This document shows, one piece after another, positions 1 through 8,281 of a DNA stretch of 18,443 bases. Source of the stretch: an uncultured Bacteroidia bacterium (GTDB lineage Bacteria; Bacteroidota; Bacteroidia; Bacteroidales; CAJPTX01). The stretch's first letter is position 1. Each line of letters begins with the position of its first letter. The DNA lies in assembly GCA_938040915.1 (NCBI GenBank), contig CALHZE010000341.1, forward strand, positions 1 through 18,443. Reading direction: 5' to 3'. Made by a program: the position numbers and the translations under genes. The notes under the pieces were generated by a model. The model was not told the origin of the DNA. It worked only from the letters and a program-made list of their open reading frames with translations, and searched no databases.

Positions 1-27
1 TAAAAACGTCTACTTGGAAAATAAAGC

Positions 28-35
28 TAACTTTG
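28..35 (+). promoter_or_regulatory. Bacteroidetes-type -7 promoter box for gcvP
   Basis: TAACTTTG matches the Bacteroidetes primary sigma factor -7 consensus TAnnTTTG and lies 22 bases before the first candidate ATG of gcvP. A convincing -33 TTTG at the usual spacing is not visible in the short upstream sequence. No glycine riboswitch can be placed in the 57 bases present, although one could begin outside the window. Confidence 0.55.
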
Positions 36-57
36 TTGTGCTTAGATTCTAAATAGA

Positions 58-2919
58 ATGAAAAGACTCATGGCACAAGAGGAATTTTACACGCGGCATA
101 TAGGCAATCGCTCGCAAGAGGTCGACGAGATGCTCGCCACTATCGGCATACAGTCGCTTAACGAGCTCATCGAGCAGGTTGTCCCGTATGACATCCGTCT
201 CCCTAAGGCGCTTCGTCTCCCAAAGCCCCTGAGCGAATGGCAGCTCACCGAAGAGCTCCGGAGCAAGGCGCGTAAGAACAAGCTCGTACGCTCGCTCATC
301 GGCTGTGGCTATTATGGCACCAATACCCCAGCAGTCATCCTGCGCAACGTCTTTGAGAACCCCGATTGGTACACCTCTTACACCCCCTATCAGGCTGAGA
401 TAAGCCAAGGGCGTTTGGAAGCGTTGCTCAATTTCCAAACCATGGTTACCAGCCTCACGGGGATGGAGATTGCCAATGCCTCCCTCCTCGACGAGGGGAC
501 ATCAGCTGCCGAGGCGATGATCATGATGTTTAACCTGCGGAGTCGCGCAGCGGTCAAAGCAGGGAAGAACCGTCTTTTTGTAGACAATAGCGTCTTCCCA
601 CAGACCTACGCCGTATTGGAAACGCGTTCCGCCCCGTTGGGGATTGAGCTCGTACGCGGGCACTATGCCGACTATGCCTTTACGGGGGCAGAGTTCGGGG
701 CTCTCATCCAATACCCGAATGCAGACGGGGTGGTGTGTGACTATCGCCAGTTTGTGGAAAAGGCGCATGGTGCGGAGGTGCTCGTATGTGTCGCTGCCGA
801 CCTGCTCAGCTTGGTGCTGCTCGAGGCGCCGGGTGTGTGGGGGGCAGATGTTGTTGTGGGGAGCTCGCAACGCTTCGGCATCCCGATGGGGCTCGGCGGT
901 CCGCATGCGGGCTATTTTGCCACCCGCGAGGCGTATAAGCGTAGTATGCCAGGGCGCATCATCGGTATCTCGATTGACCGACACGGCAACCGTGCCCTTC
1001 GGATGGCGCTTCAGACGCGCGAGCAGCACATCAAGCGCGAAAAGGCTACGTCAAATATCTGTACTGCCCAAGCCCTTCTTGCGACAATGTCGGGTATGTT
1101 TGCCGTTTACCACGGTCCGACCGGTTTGCGGCGCATTGCGCGTAACGCCCACGGGGCGGCACTCCTTGCCGCTAAGGCGCTTAAAGAGTTGGGCTATAAG
1201 CTCATGGGCGACTGCTTCTTTGACACGATCGTGGTCGATATGCCCTCTGACACCGTGCTTGCACAGCTAAAGCAGGGCGCTAAGGAAGCGGAGTTCAACT
1301 TCTGTTATCGCCCCGATGGGCGTGTCTCGCTCTCTTTTGATGAGCTCTCGACAGCAGAGGAAGTAGCGCACGTGGTGCAGTTGTTTGCCACAGCAATCGG
1401 CAAGCCGACGATACCGGTCACAGCGATGGAGGTCTTTGACTCGTTCGGGGGGCTCGGGCGCTCTACGCCCTTTATGACCGAGCGGGTGTTTAACTCCTAC
1501 CACTCAGAGACGGAGATGATGCGCTATATCCATAACCTTGTGCGTAAGGATATCTCGCTCACCAATAGCATGATCTCGCTCGGGAGCTGCACCATGAAGC
1601 TCAACTCCGCAGCCTCGATGTTGCCCCTCACGTGGGCAGAGTTTGCGACGCCACACCCCTTTGCGCCGACAGAGCAGTTGACGGGTTATCTTGAAATGAT
1701 CCGTGAGCTCGGCGATTATATCTCTGAGATTACAGGCTTTGCGGCAACGACCTTCCAACCCAACTCGGGGGCAGCGGGTGAGTATACGGGGCTTATGATC
1801 ATCCGCCAATACCACATTTCGCGCGGCGAGGGCTTCCGTAAAACGATACTGATCCCCGCCTCGGCGCACGGTACCAATCCCGCCTCGGCAGCTATGGCGG
1901 GTGCAGAGATTGTAACGGTGGCTTGTGACGAACGGGGGAACATCGACGTAGAGGATCTTCGCGCAAAGGCGAAAGAGCACGCCGCGACCCTCTCGGCTTT
2001 CATGGTAACCTACCCTTCCACCCACGGCATCTTTGAGAGCCGTATTCGCGAAATGGTAGAGATTATCCACGCCGAGGGCGGACAGGTCTACATGGACGGC
2101 GCCAACATGAACGCACAGTGTGGGCTTACGAGTCCGGGCTACATCGGGGCAGATGTTTGCCATCTTAACCTCCATAAGACGTTTGCTATCCCCCACGGGG
2201 GCGGTGGTCCTGGGGTGGGCTCGGTTTCCGTAGCGGCGCACTTGGTCGACTTCCTCCCGACACACCCCGTGGTGAAGGTCGGCGGACACGAAGGGATTAC
2301 GGCGGTTTCCTCCGGCCCGTGGGGAAGCGCGAGTGTGCTCCCCATTACGTATGCCTACATCCGGATGTTGGGGGCAGACGGCTTGCGCCGCGCTTCGGAG
2401 AATGCTATTTTGAATGCGAACTACATGGTCGCACGTCTCAAGGATACGTACGGCATTGTCTACTCGGGCGAAACGGGGCGTGTGGGGCATGAGGTCATCG
2501 TCGATTGCCGCAATTGCAAGGCTGATTACGACGTAGAGACTGCCGACATCGCGCGCCGCCTGATGGACTATGGTTTCCACGCTCCAACGCTTTCGTTCCC
2601 TGTGCACGAAACGTTGATGGTAGAGCCTACGGAAAGCGAGTCGAAGGCAGAGATAGACCGTTTCTGTGACGCGCTATTACAGATTCGCGAGGAAATGAAG
2701 GACATTGCCGCAGGACGTGCCGATCGCGAAGACAACTTGTTGAAGAATGCGCCCCACACTGCCGCCGAGTTGGTCGCAGACAAGTGGACGCACCCCTACA
2801 CGCGTGAGGCGGCTGCGTATCCGTTGCCGTGGATTCGTGAGGCGAAATTCTGGCCTACGGTGAGTCGCATCGACTCGGGCTACGGCGACCGGAATTTGGT
2901 TTGCGTATGTGAGCAGTAG
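58..2919 (+). CDS. gcvP: Glycine dehydrogenase (decarboxylating), P-protein of the glycine cleavage system
   Basis: The P-protein uses pyridoxal phosphate to decarboxylate glycine and passes the aminomethyl group to the lipoyl arm of GcvH, in the cytoplasm. At 953 residues it is the fused single-chain form; both halves of the family are present. The N-terminus has the family signature FYTRHIG at about residues 10-16. The PLP lysine lies in HLNLHKTFAIPHGGGGPG and is Lys707 counted from this start. Glycine-rich SGAAGEYTGL and AHGTNPASAAMAG segments are also present. A second ATG four codons downstream (base 70, giving MAQEEFYTRHIG) is an equally plausible start; the first was kept because an A-rich stretch precedes it. 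gcvH and gcvT are not nearby, so the gene appears monocistronic between its own promoter and terminator. Family identification is secure; only the exact start is open. Confidence 0.97.
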   Translation: MKRLMAQEEFYTRHIGNRSQEVDEMLATIGIQSLNELIEQVVPYDIRLPKALRLPKPLSEWQLTEELRSKARKNKLVRSLIGCGYYGTNTPAVILRNVFENPDWYTSYTPYQAEISQGRLEALLNFQTMVTSLTGMEIANASLLDEGTSAAEAMIMMFNLRSRAAVKAGKNRLFVDNSVFPQTYAVLETRSAPLGIELVRGHYADYAFTGAEFGALIQYPNADGVVCDYRQFVEKAHGAEVLVCVAADLLSLVLLEAPGVWGADVVVGSSQRFGIPMGLGGPHAGYFATREAYKRSMPGRIIGISIDRHGNRALRMALQTREQHIKREKATSNICTAQALLATMSGMFAVYHGPTGLRRIARNAHGAALLAAKALKELGYKLMGDCFFDTIVVDMPSDTVLAQLKQGAKEAEFNFCYRPDGRVSLSFDELSTAEEVAHVVQLFATAIGKPTIPVTAMEVFDSFGGLGRSTPFMTERVFNSYHSETEMMRYIHNLVRKDISLTNSMISLGSCTMKLNSAASMLPLTWAEFATPHPFAPTEQLTGYLEMIRELGDYISEITGFAATTFQPNSGAAGEYTGLMIIRQYHISRGEGFRKTILIPASAHGTNPASAAMAGAEIVTVACDERGNIDVEDLRAKAKEHAATLSAFMVTYPSTHGIFESRIREMVEIIHAEGGQVYMDGANMNAQCGLTSPGYIGADVCHLNLHKTFAIPHGGGGPGVGSVSVAAHLVDFLPTHPVVKVGGHEGITAVSSGPWGSASVLPITYAYIRMLGADGLRRASENAILNANYMVARLKDTYGIVYSGETGRVGHEVIVDCRNCKADYDVETADIARRLMDYGFHAPTLSFPVHETLMVEPTESESKAEIDRFCDALLQIREEMKDIAAGRADREDNLLKNAPHTAAELVADKWTHPYTREAAAYPLPWIREAKFWPTVSRIDSGYGDRNLVCVCEQ

Positions 2920-2943
2920 TGGTAAGTTTTGAGCGAACCGTGG

Positions 2944-2978
2944 GAGCGGGGGATATGAGAGTCCCTCGCTCTTTTTTT
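2944..2978 (+). terminator. Intrinsic terminator of gcvP
   Basis: A 10-bp stem (GAGCGGGGGA pairing with TCCCTCGCTC, one G-T wobble) encloses an 8-base loop and is followed directly by seven T residues. It starts 25 bases after the gcvP stop codon. Confidence 0.85.
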
Positions 2979-3035
2979 ATCACTATGTGGCTATCGCAGC
3001 GTGTCAAAACCTTGCGTTCCCGTCTTTTGTACAGA

Positions 3036-3163
3036 GGCGTAGCATGCTACGCCCCTACAGAACCCCACCATTCGGTTGAGAGATAATCACAAATGTGGCA
3101 CGTTCTGTGTGCGGTTACGGACGTTGCATGCAGCGCCCCTACAGAACCCCACCATTCGGTTGA
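3036..3163. repeat. Pair of palindrome-headed intergenic direct repeats
   Basis: Two 38-base direct repeats lie at 3042-3079 and 3126-3163, identical at 36 of 38 positions by eye. Each begins with a GCATGC-centred dyad, continues with GCCCCTACAG and ends in CACCATTCGGTTGA. The first copy sits in a perfect 18-bp palindrome, GGCGTAGCATGCTACGCC (3036-3053). The second keeps the dyad with one swapped base pair and one G-T wobble. No open frame of interest crosses the region. The pair fills most of the spacer between the gcvP terminator and the next promoter, and looks like a REP/MITE-type non-autonomous repeat. The element class is inferred, and no transposase is visible here. Confidence 0.7.
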
Positions 3164-3194
3164 AAAAAGATAAACCGATCTCCCCCAAATGTTG

Positions 3195-3202
3195 TACCTT
3201 CG
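3195..3202 (+). promoter_or_regulatory. Probable -7 promoter box of the nitroreductase-rbfA operon
   Basis: TACCTTCG differs from the TAnnTTTG consensus at one position and lies 22 bases before the ATG at 3225. An earlier in-frame ATG at 3189 would lie upstream of this box, which argues for the 3225 start. No clear -33 element is visible. Confidence 0.45.
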
Positions 3203-3224
3203 TCTAACGAAAATAGACTTTCAG

Positions 3225-3800
3225 ATGTCGATACTCGATCTCGTCACGCGTGCACGCACCGTGCGGCGCTACCAAGAAGATAAAGCCATCTCCCTCGATA
3301 CGCTCAGGGGGCTTGTGAACCTCGCGCGACTCGCACAGTGTGGCGCGAACCGTCAGGCCATTCGCTACTATCTGGTGACTAAACCCGCCTTGCGCGAACA
3401 AATATTTCCCACCCTCGGCTGGGCGGCGTATCTTACCGACTGGGCAGGTCCGGCAGAGGGCGAGCGCCCAGCTGCCTATATCATCCAAGTGGAAGATGGC
3501 GCCTTCCCCTGTCTTCGCCCCGTAGATCCTGGGTTTGCAGCACAGAATCTCGTGCTAGGTGCTGCCGAACAGGGGCTCGGCACGTGCCTGATCGACAATG
3601 TCAAGCGCGAGGCGTTGGCGAAAGTGTTACAGCTGCCCGAGGGGTGGCGGGTGCTTTATGTGATCGCGCTAGGCGTGCCTGCGGAGACAGTAGAGATACG
3701 CCCCGTGACCCCTGAGCACGATATCAAGTATTGGCGCGAGGGACGTTGTCATTGCGTCCCCAAGCGCGCCCTTGAGGATATTATTTACGCGGAAGAGTAG
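3225..3800 (+). CDS. Nitroreductase-family FMN oxidoreductase
   Basis: This 191-residue protein belongs to the small FMN-dependent nitroreductase fold, whose members reduce nitro groups, quinones or flavins with NAD(P)H. The physiological substrate cannot be read from sequence. MSILDLVTRARTVRRYQED is the typical first helix and strand, with the RTVRRY phosphate-contacting arginines. It is followed by LARLAQCGANRQ, the usual FMN-binding position for S/N residues, and by the AAQNLVLGAAEQGLGTC helix that closes the flavin site. The start at 3225 is preferred over an upstream ATG at 3189 because the family begins at MSILDLV and a promoter box lies between the two. The C-terminal tail contains CHC (GRCHCVPKRA), which might bind metal, but a full iron-sulfur motif is absent. 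rbfA follows after 15 bases, so the two are probably cotranscribed. Confidence 0.85.
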   Translation: MSILDLVTRARTVRRYQEDKAISLDTLRGLVNLARLAQCGANRQAIRYYLVTKPALREQIFPTLGWAAYLTDWAGPAEGERPAAYIIQVEDGAFPCLRPVDPGFAAQNLVLGAAEQGLGTCLIDNVKREALAKVLQLPEGWRVLYVIALGVPAETVEIRPVTPEHDIKYWREGRCHCVPKRALEDIIYAEE

Positions 3801-3815
3801 AAAAAAAAGTCGAAA

Positions 3816-4196
3816 ATGGAAGAACAAGGCGCTACCCTCCGGCAACAACGGGTCGCTCGACAATTGCAACGTGACCTGAGCGAGATGTTTCAAAAAGAGC
3901 TCGCGCCGCTCGCGGCGGGCGTCCTAGTCTCGGTGACCGAGGTCTGGATCTCGCAAGACCTCGAGCAGGTAAAGGTCTACCTGAGCATCTTCCCCAAGGA
4001 GCGCGAGCTAGAGGTATTTGACAACATACAGCAGAATGGCAAGGAGATACGCTACCAGCTGGGGAAGCGTGTCCGCCACCAGTTGCGCGTCGTGCCCGAG
4101 CTGTTGTTTCGCCTAGATCAGTCGTTTGACGAGGCGGAGAAGATAGAGGCTATCTTGCAGGAGATCCATAAAAACGACCCACAAGTCGAGTCGTAG
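3816..4196 (+). CDS. rbfA: 30S ribosome-binding factor A
   Basis: RbfA is a single KH-like domain protein that binds immature 30S subunits near the 5' end of 16S rRNA and assists late processing and cold adaptation. The 126-residue product shows the family pattern in order: RVARQLQRDLSEMF (helix 1), VTEVWISQDLEQVKVYLSIF (central strands), GKEIRYQLGKRVRHQLRVVPELLFRLDQSFDEAEKIEAIL (helix and the conserved R..P.L.F..D.S segment). Length is normal for the family. It sits 15 bases after the nitroreductase gene and 7 bases before the methyltransferase gene. Its linkage to the LolC/E-type permease two genes downstream recurs in Bacteroidetes. Confidence 0.93.
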   Translation: MEEQGATLRQQRVARQLQRDLSEMFQKELAPLAAGVLVSVTEVWISQDLEQVKVYLSIFPKERELEVFDNIQQNGKEIRYQLGKRVRHQLRVVPELLFRLDQSFDEAEKIEAILQEIHKNDPQVES

Positions 4197-4203
4197 GACG
4201 CGG

Positions 4204-4965
4204 ATGGGGCTCATCTCTCTTGCCACGCGCTTTGTGCCGCGCCCGATTCTCCACCGCTTTGCCCGCGTTGGAGGGTATCTCTTGAGCCTCTTTCTGCGAG
4301 GCAATCGTTACGAAGACCCGTTGGATGGCTATCACTATCGACGATTGCTCTCCTACGGGCGTCTTCGCCCTCGCAAGAATGCCCTTGCGCCACGTGCACT
4401 TTCGCTGGAGCGCCATCGCCTCATTTGGCTCTATCTCACTAGGGAGCTCGACATCGAGCACCGCGCGTTTAACGTTTTGCATATCGCCCCAGAGCTCTGC
4501 CTACAACGCCGGTTGCGGGCGCTCCCGCGACTTCGTTACCTTTCGGCAGACCTTGAGTCGCCGTGGGCGGAGATCCATTGCGACGTCCAAGCGCTACCCT
4601 TTGCGGCAGATTCCTTTGACCTGATCTTGTGTAACCACGTCTTAGAACACATCCCCGACGACCGCCTCGCCATGCGAGAACTCCTGCGGGTGCTCGCCCC
4701 AAATGGGATCGCCCTTTTGCTCGTCCCCATGGACGCCACGCGCGAAACGACCCTCGAAGACCCCGCCATCAATACCGACGCCCTGCGCGAAAAATATTAC
4801 TGGCAGCGCGACCACCTGCGACTCTATGGGTTAGACTATGTCCAGCGCCTCAAGGAGGCGGGGTTTCGCGTCTCGGCGCTCGATTATGTGTCGCTTCTTC
4901 CGGCAGAGCTACGCCTTCGTTACGCTTTGCGTACAGACGATAAGCTCTTTATCGCCACTAAATAA
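4204..4965 (+). CDS. Class I SAM-dependent methyltransferase-fold protein
   Basis: The 253-residue protein has a Methyltransf_11-like core from about residue 90. VLHIAPE (91-97) occupies motif I, ADLES (115-119) the acidic end of strand 2, CDVQALPF the motif II region, and FDLILCNHVLEHI (138-150) the characteristic post-motif. It probably transfers a methyl group from SAM in the cytoplasm; the target is unknown. Motif I lacks the usual glycine-rich loop and instead carries PE, as in a Bacteroidetes subfamily I recognise. The N-terminal segment ending in ALAPRALSLERHR (60-72) corresponds to a region that, as I recall, holds a CPxC zinc ribbon in many relatives. All four cysteines are replaced here (DPLD at 38-41, APRA at 62-65). 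The gene lies tightly between rbfA and the permease gene. Fold assignment is firm; function is open. Confidence 0.82.
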   Translation: MGLISLATRFVPRPILHRFARVGGYLLSLFLRGNRYEDPLDGYHYRRLLSYGRLRPRKNALAPRALSLERHRLIWLYLTRELDIEHRAFNVLHIAPELCLQRRLRALPRLRYLSADLESPWAEIHCDVQALPFAADSFDLILCNHVLEHIPDDRLAMRELLRVLAPNGIALLLVPMDATRETTLEDPAINTDALREKYYWQRDHLRLYGLDYVQRLKEAGFRVSALDYVSLLPAELRLRYALRTDDKLFIATK

Positions 4966-4974
4966 ACGCGCGCC

Positions 4975-6192
4975 GTGAGGTGGATTTTCTTTATCGCCCA
5001 ACGTTACCTCTTTGCCAAAAAGAGTCGTGCGGCGATCCATGTAATTTCCCTAATCGCGATGGTGGGCATCGGTGTCTCGACGATGGCGCTGATCGTGGTG
5101 CTCTCCGTGTTTAACGGGATTGCCAGTCTCGTGGGGGGCATGTATTCTGCTCTCGATACAGACTTGCGCCTCGTTGCGCGACAGGGGAAGGTCTTTTCCT
5201 ACACGGTGACCGACCGAGCCTGGCTCGCCGCGCAGCCCGAGATCGCTCATATTGGGCAAACGCTCGAAGAGAATGCGCTTTTCGGTTACCAAGACAAGCA
5301 GCACCTCGGGCGTCTCTTAGGGGTCGATGCGCACTACGCGACGATGGTCAATTTGGCTTCGCATACGTATGAGGGGAAGTTTTTGCTGATGCGTGGCTCA
5401 CAGCCGATATTGGCGCCGACCGTCGGGATGGCCTATATGCTCGGGGCTTATTTGGCACAGTATGAGCCTATTTCGGTTTATATACCCAATCGTACGGCGA
5501 AGAATTGGTTAGACCCCTCAACGGCGTTTCGCAAAAAGGTCGTGGCTTGGGAATCTATCGTGAGTGTGAACGGCGAGTTTGATGCCAACACGGTGCTTGC
5601 CCCCATTGCCCTTGTGCGACACTTGTTGCAATATGACTCGACCACCGTCTCTGCCCTAGCGCTTAATTTGCGCGAGGGGGCGCGCATCGAGGACGTGCAA
5701 GAGCGGGTGTCACAACACTTTGCCGATCGGTGTGAGGTGTTGGGACGCGAGCAACAAAATGCCTCGTTGTATCGCACGATGCGGAGCGAACGACTGATTG
5801 TAGTCATCATCCTTTCGCTCATTCTGCTCATTGCCGCCTTTAACGTGATGAGTTCGCTCGCAATGCTGGTGATCGACAAACGGGCTGATCTTTACACCCT
5901 TGCGTGTCTTGGTGCAACCCCCGCGGCTTTGCGACGTATCTTCTGGACAGAGGGGGTCTTGATCTCGGTCGTGGGCGGCGGTGTCGGGCTCGTCGCTGGG
6001 GTGATACTTACACTGCTGCAACAGCATTTCGGTTTCATCTCCCTTGGCGGTGCGACCTCTTTTGTGGTGGATGCCTACCCCGTGGAGTTGCGCCTGTGCG
6101 ATCTCCTCTTTGTCGCCTTGTTGGTCGTGGGGCTGGGTTTTGTGGCTAGCGTGTGGACGCTGCAGGGGAAAAAAGCGTCGGTTGCGCCGTGA
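4975..6192 (+). CDS. LolC/LolE-like (FtsX-domain) ABC transporter permease
   Basis: The 405-residue protein has the MacB/FtsX permease architecture. A first membrane helix at about 22-46 (AIHVISLIAMVGIGVSTMALIVV) is followed by a large periplasmic MacB_PCD domain, then three helices at about 273-298, 328-350 and 374-396. The N-terminal RYLFAKKSRAAIHVISLIAMVGIGVSTM stretch closely follows the LolC/LolE pattern, so lipoprotein release from the inner membrane is the likely role, as half of a LolCDE-type complex. No LolD-like ATPase is adjacent; the ABC ATPase at 13355-14053 is of FtsE type and is probably not its partner. The start codon is GTG, 9 bases after the previous stop; no ATG fits the conserved N-terminus. 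It is the last gene of the operon, and I see no clear terminator after it. Confidence 0.88.
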   Translation: MRWIFFIAQRYLFAKKSRAAIHVISLIAMVGIGVSTMALIVVLSVFNGIASLVGGMYSALDTDLRLVARQGKVFSYTVTDRAWLAAQPEIAHIGQTLEENALFGYQDKQHLGRLLGVDAHYATMVNLASHTYEGKFLLMRGSQPILAPTVGMAYMLGAYLAQYEPISVYIPNRTAKNWLDPSTAFRKKVVAWESIVSVNGEFDANTVLAPIALVRHLLQYDSTTVSALALNLREGARIEDVQERVSQHFADRCEVLGREQQNASLYRTMRSERLIVVIILSLILLIAAFNVMSSLAMLVIDKRADLYTLACLGATPAALRRIFWTEGVLISVVGGGVGLVAGVILTLLQQHFGFISLGGATSFVVDAYPVELRLCDLLFVALLVVGLGFVASVWTLQGKKASVAP

Positions 6193-6229
6193 GGCGATAG
6201 CGGTATGCGCCATTAAAGGGAAAAATGTT

Positions 6230-6237
6230 TAGCTTTG
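6230..6237 (+). promoter_or_regulatory. Bacteroidetes-type -7 promoter box for bcd-etfBA
   Basis: TAGCTTTG matches TAnnTTTG exactly and lies in the 118-base gap between the permease gene and bcd, 73 bases before the bcd ATG. This predicts a 5' leader of roughly 65 bases. No convincing -33 TTTG is seen. Confidence 0.6.
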
Positions 6238-6310
6238 TGGGTAGAAAAAAGAGCGTTGCGCCGCTCGTGTCCCTTGGCGCTTAGGATACGAATTATTAAC
6301 AGTACTAGAA

Positions 6311-7453
6311 ATGGATTTTTCACTATCTAAGACGGAGGAGTTGTTTCTCCAGATGATCCGTTCGTTTGCTCGTGAGGAGATAAAGCCCTTGGCTGCTGAG
6401 GTAGACGAGCAGGAGCGCTTCCCCCAAGAGTCGATCGCTAAGCTGGGGAAAATCGGTGCGTTTGGCATCCCCTTCCCTAAAGAATATGGTGGCGCAGGGG
6501 GTACGAATGTGATGTACTCGATGGCTGTAGAGGAGCTCTCGCGTGTCTGCGCTACTACGGGTGTGGTGGTCTCGGCGCATACGTCACTCTGTGTCAACCC
6601 CATTTACGAGTTTGGTACAGAGGAACAGAAGCAGAAGTATATGCCCAAGCTCTGCTCAGGCGAGTGGATTGGCGCTTTTGGGCTTACCGAGCCTAACGCG
6701 GGCACGGATGCCGCTGGGCAACAGTCTACGGCGGTCTTAGAGGGCGATCACTACGTCCTCAACGGCTCGAAGATTTTCATTACCAATGCCGCTTTTGCGC
6801 ACGTGTTTGTGGTGATCGCCGTAACCGACCGCTCAAAGGGGACACACGGCACCTCAGCATTTATCGTAGAGAAGGGGATGAAGGGCTTCTCGGTAGGGAA
6901 GGAAGAGAAGAAGCTCGGTATCCGTGGGTCGGCTACCTGTGAGTTGATTTTCGAAGATTGCATTGTCCCCAAAGAGAACCTCCTCGGTCGCGAGGGGCAG
7001 GGCTTCTCTATCGCGATGAAGACCCTCGAGGGAGGACGTATGGGGATTGCTTCCCAAGCCCTCGGGATCGCACAAGGCGCCATGGACGAGACCATCGCTT
7101 ACACCAAAGAGCGTAAGCAGTTTGGGCGCTCGCTCAGCCAGTTCCAAAATACCCAATTCCAGCTTGCAGACATGCAGACTCGCGTGGTAGCTTCGCGTTA
7201 TTTGGTGCGTGCCGCAGCGTGGAAGAAAGACCAGAAGCTCCCCTACGGGATCGATTCGTCGTATGCGAAGCTTTTTGCCGCAGAAACCGCTATGGAGGTG
7301 ACCACCAAGGCCGTACAGCTACACGGAGGGTATGGTTACACGCGCGACTACCCCGTAGAACGCATGATGCGCGACGCTAAGATTACCGAGATTTACGAAG
7401 GAACCTCAGAGGTGCAGCGGATGGTCATCGCCGCTAGCTTCTTTAAGAAGTAG
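6311..7453 (+). CDS. bcd: Butyryl-CoA dehydrogenase (short-chain acyl-CoA dehydrogenase)
   Basis: This 380-residue flavoprotein has the full acyl-CoA dehydrogenase layout. An N-terminal helical domain comes first; a middle beta domain follows with the FAD signature GAFGLTEPNAGTDAAG and the FITNA segment. The C-terminal helical domain contains ERKQFGRSLSQFQNTQFQLADM and QLHGGYGYTRDYPVERMMRDAKITEIYEGTSEVQ. The catalytic base is the Glu of IYEGT, Glu363. With etfB and etfA directly downstream (36-base gap, then immediate succession), the most likely reaction is reduction of crotonyl-CoA to butyryl-CoA during amino-acid fermentation, with EtfAB as electron donor. Substrate chain length is inferred from context and similarity, not proven. 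The length and all motifs are intact. Confidence 0.92.
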   Translation: MDFSLSKTEELFLQMIRSFAREEIKPLAAEVDEQERFPQESIAKLGKIGAFGIPFPKEYGGAGGTNVMYSMAVEELSRVCATTGVVVSAHTSLCVNPIYEFGTEEQKQKYMPKLCSGEWIGAFGLTEPNAGTDAAGQQSTAVLEGDHYVLNGSKIFITNAAFAHVFVVIAVTDRSKGTHGTSAFIVEKGMKGFSVGKEEKKLGIRGSATCELIFEDCIVPKENLLGREGQGFSIAMKTLEGGRMGIASQALGIAQGAMDETIAYTKERKQFGRSLSQFQNTQFQLADMQTRVVASRYLVRAAAWKKDQKLPYGIDSSYAKLFAAETAMEVTTKAVQLHGGYGYTRDYPVERMMRDAKITEIYEGTSEVQRMVIAASFFKK

Positions 7454-7489
7454 TCGTAACGGGTTACACTATAGAATTTTGCCAAGACC

Positions 7490-8272
7490 ATGAATATCGT
7501 AGTTTGTATAAAGCAGGTGCCCGATACCACCGAGGTTCGTATCGACCCAGTCAAGGGGACTATCATCCGCGAGGGTGTGCCCAGCATTATGAACCCCGAC
7601 GATAAGGGCGGTTTGGAACTCGCGCTTCGTCTCAAAGACCAGTATGGTGCTAAGGTGACCGTCATCACGATGGGACCTCCGCAGGCAGACGCCATCCTCC
7701 GCGAAGCTTTCGCAATGGGGGCAGACGAGGCTATCCACTTGAGTGACCGCAAGTTTGCAGGAGCCGACACGTTGGCAACCTCCAACGCATTGGCAGGGGC
7801 GATCCGCACCTTGCCCTTTGATATCGTGATGACGGGGCGTCAGGCGATTGACGGGGATACGGCGCAAGTGGGGCCGCAGATTGCCGAGCACCTTGGCATC
7901 CCACAGGTGAGTTATGTGGAAAGCCTCGAGTTTGACGGAAAGTCGACGCTCAAGGTGCGCAAGGCGACCGAGGAAGGGTATCAGATGGTTGAGCTTCCCA
8001 CGCCGTGCCTCTTGACCTCAGTGGTGCCGGTAAAGGAAACGCGTTATATGACCGTGGGCGGCATCGTCGATGCCTACACAAAAGAGGTGAAGATCTGGAG
8101 CGCCGACAACATCGACGTGGACGAGAATAAGCTCGGGATGAAGGGCTCGCCGACCAAGGTACACAAGTCGTTCTCTAAGGGGGCAAAGCCTGCTGGCGAG
8201 CTCCATGAATTGACGCCTGAGGAGGCAGCCGACCTCATTGTTTCGAAGTTGCAAGAAAAATTTATAATCTAG
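7490..8272 (+). CDS. etfB: Electron transfer flavoprotein beta subunit
   Basis: EtfB pairs with EtfA and, in bifurcating systems, carries the FAD that receives a hydride from NADH. The 260-residue protein begins MNIVVCIKQVPDTTEVRIDP and continues with GVPSIMNPDDKGGLELALRLKD, VTVITMGPPQADAILREAFAMGADEAIHL and MTGRQAIDGDTAQVGPQIAEHLGIP. These segments resemble EtfB proteins of Bcd-linked, butyrate-forming anaerobes more than the mitochondrial type. That suggests, but does not prove, an NADH/ferredoxin bifurcating complex. The gene is 36 bases after bcd and ends 9 bases before the preferred etfA start. Confidence 0.94.
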   Translation: MNIVVCIKQVPDTTEVRIDPVKGTIIREGVPSIMNPDDKGGLELALRLKDQYGAKVTVITMGPPQADAILREAFAMGADEAIHLSDRKFAGADTLATSNALAGAIRTLPFDIVMTGRQAIDGDTAQVGPQIAEHLGIPQVSYVESLEFDGKSTLKVRKATEEGYQMVELPTPCLLTSVVPVKETRYMTVGGIVDAYTKEVKIWSADNIDVDENKLGMKGSPTKVHKSFSKGAKPAGELHELTPEEAADLIVSKLQEKFII

Positions 8273-8281
8273 GTGGGTGAG

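Noticed and set aside
1..57. Glycine riboswitch upstream of gcvP
   Set aside because: Only 57 bases are available and a promoter box lies just before the gene, leaving a leader too short for a riboswitch aptamer.
1504..2607. Long minus-strand open frame opposite gcvP (367 codons)
   Set aside because: It lies entirely opposite the well-supported gcvP frame, has no recognisable domain, and is rich in Arg, His and Cys as expected for a shadow of GC-rich coding sequence.
3036..3163. CRISPR array
   Set aside because: Only two repeat copies are present at an 84-base period, there is no spacer series, and no cas gene is nearby.
6242..6275. Possible minus-strand terminator (GAGCG stem followed by six T) before bcd
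   Set aside because: The stem is only five base pairs and no minus-strand gene lies upstream of it that would need termination.
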